Assembly (NCBI GenBank): GCA_037957365.1
Contig: JARHVA010005490.1
Span: forward strand, 277,501-341,500
DNA from: Torreya grandis
Lineage: Eukaryota > Streptophyta > Pinopsida > Cupressales > Taxaceae
Length of the DNA stretch: 64,000 bases
Direction of reading: 5' to 3'
In this document: positions 62,277 through 64,000 of the stretch, piece by piece
How positions within the stretch are numbered: position 1 is the stretch's first letter
Layout: each line of letters begins with the position of its first letter
Notes under the pieces: generated by a model
Database searches by the model: none
The model's input: the letters and a program-made list of their open reading frames with translations, nothing else
Told to the model about the DNA's origin: nothing
Position numbers and translations under genes: made by a program

Positions 62277-62945
62277 TGTTGGGGATCAACCAACAATGGA
62301 TTACACTTGTGAAAGCAATGAATGCGGAAATAAATCAGATAGATAAGTAACTGAAATGATAAATAGCACAGAACAAGATATACAAGAAAACACCCTGAAA
62401 ACTTGTATTAAAAACTCTTTACAATAGGAATACAAATGAAGAACTTCGTTCTTCCACACCTCTCTCAGATGCACACAAGATCTCTCACTAGATCTCTATT
62501 CCTCAAGATCTCTCTCTCAAGAGTACTGTCCTTCAAAAATTCACAATGTTCTACTCATACACACACAATAGCTTAGAAGATCTTTCCTACATATAGAAAT
62601 AGGAAACTTGAGCATGCTCTTACAACAAACAGTTAAGCCTCTTCAACAAGGGCTCTAAAAATAATATTGCTAACAATAGAGACGCAAGCTTGAGTCTACA
62701 ACTCAAACTCATCATGCAAACACTCGCTTCTGTCCTCAGAAATCGCTTTCTGGACACACAGGTAACCGACGTCGGTTCCTGCCTGTTCGCCTGTGACCAT
62801 CGCCGGCTGACCATACTGCCGACGTCGGCGCCTCTGTAACTACAACTGACCGACGTCGGTCGCTCCTGACCGATGCCGGTGTCTGTGTAGACCCGAACTT
62901 GTTTTGTATGCTCCTTGGTGAAGCTTTTAGGTCCACACCCTAACA
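62277..62945 (-). repeat. Element C 5' LTR
   Basis: 669 bp. GC-rich repeat block at 62763-62890 with CCGACGTCGG cores. One ~21-bp unit fewer than the 3' LTR. Confidence 0.97.
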
Positions 62946-63459
62946 CTTCATAACAAATTAGCTATTTTTTAAACCCTATTTTCATTTTATGGGCTTCCTT
63001 GCAATTTCAATTTTTTTAACCCCTTCTAAAGCTATGGGATTCATAGAAAAATCACATTCCTATGCCCTACCCACATGCACAAAGTTAGTGTGTGCCACTT
63101 AATATCATCTATAAACGCAACTACCTCACGCATGCATTATTTTGTCCATTTATACATTTTGATGCATCTATTTATATATGTTTTGTGAAGGGTTTTATAT
63201 TAATTTAAAAAAGGTTTTCTATATTCTTATTAAAAAAATTCATACTTTATATCATATTTTTTAAAGTGGTTTGAATTATCATATTTTAATTTCTATGTGT
63301 ATTCTTAAATCATTATCCTTTCTACATTGAAACATATGACATATAACACTCAATCACAAAAAAAATTCCTCTCTAATACATGGAAACTTGCATTCACTCA
63401 ATACCAAAATTCCATTTATAATTTGTTGAATGAAATGTTCTCCTTGTAGTCTACAATAG
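62946..63459. other. AT-rich intergenic DNA
   Basis: Begins with the right-hand CTTCA target duplication of element C (62946-62950). No gene recognised. Confidence 0.5.
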
Positions 63460-63790
63460 ATGGAAAAAAGGTGGGAAGAATTATTGTGCCTTAAACTACA
63501 GAAGCCAGGTGAGGGTCCATTTGATTGTAGTTGTATCAAGTGGGCCAATTTTCCTGACATCAATGAGGAAGACATGTGGATTGCCTGGGTTGAATAGGAT
63601 AGGGTTGATGATTTCATCAAAGGATAATCAATAAGGTCATTATTCCCTATAAATTTTCATGTTTCACATCACAAGAGAAATTTATATTTTACTAGAAAGG
63701 ATAGTAGGATCACTCTGACAAATGAATATGTCATGTGAGTCACCTCACACTATATATTACAAGCTAGTGTCTATTTGGATGCTATTATGT
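63460..63790 (+). pseudogene. Unrecognised decayed coding sequence
   Basis: From an ATG at 63460 a single frame reads MEKRWEELLCLKLQKPGEGP, FDCSCIKWANFPDINEEDMW and IAWVE, then TAG (63595), DRVDDFIKG, TAA (63625), FPINFHVSHHKRNLYFTRKD and SRITLTNEYVM, then TGA (63736) and a hydrophobic stretch. The composition (Trp, Cys, balanced charge) is like a real globular protein, unlike the surrounding AT-rich translation. Three stops in about 110 codons without a frameshift suggest a young pseudogene or one exon of a transposon-borne gene. I do not recognise the family. Overlapping minus frame 63354-63620 is considered a shadow. Confidence 0.45.
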
Positions 63791-64000
63791 TCATTCATGT
63801 ACATATTTTTTTCATTTTTCATGACTGTTTATTTGTTCACCATATTCATGCAGTTAATGGCTTTCTTATGGACCCAATGACTTTTGATAAATTGATGCCA
63901 TGCCAAAATATAAGTCTTTAATTACCATGTTTGGAAAGGGTAGCCAACTAGGTTGAAGGTATATAAGGTGTGGTTGTCATTTTAATTTTAAGACACGATG
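63791..64000. other. AT-rich DNA to the window edge
   Basis: Nothing recognised; the decayed coding sequence to the left might continue beyond an intron. Confidence 0.4.

Larger units (their letters stand above)
57339..62945 (-). mobile_element. Copia element C (minus), complete structure with target-site duplication
   Basis: 5,607 bp. LTRs 57339-58027 (3') and 62277-62945 (5') begin TGTTAGGGTG and end CCCCAACA on the minus strand and are about 97% identical by eye. PBS at 62261-62274 and PPT at 58028-58040. The five bases CTTCA at 57334-57338 recur exactly at 62946-62950, a perfect copia-type target duplication. One continuous gag-pol frame (62162 to 58101, 1,353 codons plus stop) has no frameshift but seven internal stops. 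This is the youngest element in the window. Its domain order and gag resemble the Tork/Tnt1 group. Confidence 0.97.

Overview
This is a stretch of plant nuclear DNA: AT-rich, gene-poor and built almost entirely from transposable elements in several states of decay. The evidence for a plant is Ty1/copia and Ty3/gypsy retrotransposons primed from initiator tRNA-Met, a plant L1-type LINE ORF1 with a DUF4283-like domain, tRNA-derived SINE-like copies, degenerate CCCTAAA telomere-type motifs, and an intron-bearing pseudogene fragment of plant glutamate decarboxylase (GAD). I found no intact cellular gene and no structural RNA gene. I cannot name the species.

Layout. 395-5995: two inverted arms of about 0.6-0.7 kb enclose a tandem array of nine ~290-bp telomere-motif units; a 1.9-kb LTR-type insertion splits the array. 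6643-7155: a compound CA/TC/TG microsatellite. 7.2-12.2 kb: AT-rich DNA with internal duplications. 12.4-13.3 kb and 26.7-27.1 kb: two parts of a LINE ORF1 region (minus), apparently separated by a nest. The nest is an old gag-only LTR retrotransposon (13750-26651, minus) that contains two related copia elements, A (minus, 16433-20709) and B (plus, 20713-25909), placed head to head with 3 bp between their 5' LTRs. Only the outer ends of the pair carry a matching direct repeat. 27-33.8 kb: AT-rich DNA with two SINE-like copies and several simple repeats. 33.86-41.65 kb: gypsy element D with long, rearranged LTRs. 44.46-45.46 kb: GAD pseudogene (minus). 46.53-54.1 kb: gypsy element E, gag-protease only. 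57339-62945: copia element C, structurally complete with LTRs, PBS, PPT and a perfect 5-bp target duplication; its reading frame is broken only by seven stops, six of them TAG. 63.46-63.79 kb: an unrecognised decayed coding sequence.

How the parts relate. The elements form an age series from nesting and LTR divergence: LINE, then the outer gag-only element, then A and B (B's LTRs differ by roughly 8% over the part compared by eye), and C the youngest (LTRs about 97% identical by eye). None can now encode a full polyprotein. Stops in C and in the GAD remnant are mostly TAG, as expected from cytosine deamination in heavily methylated DNA. The most unusual structures are the A/B inverted pair, the inverted-repeat-bounded telomere-like array, and the CCGACGTCGG palindrome family present in both the LTRs and the coding region of C.
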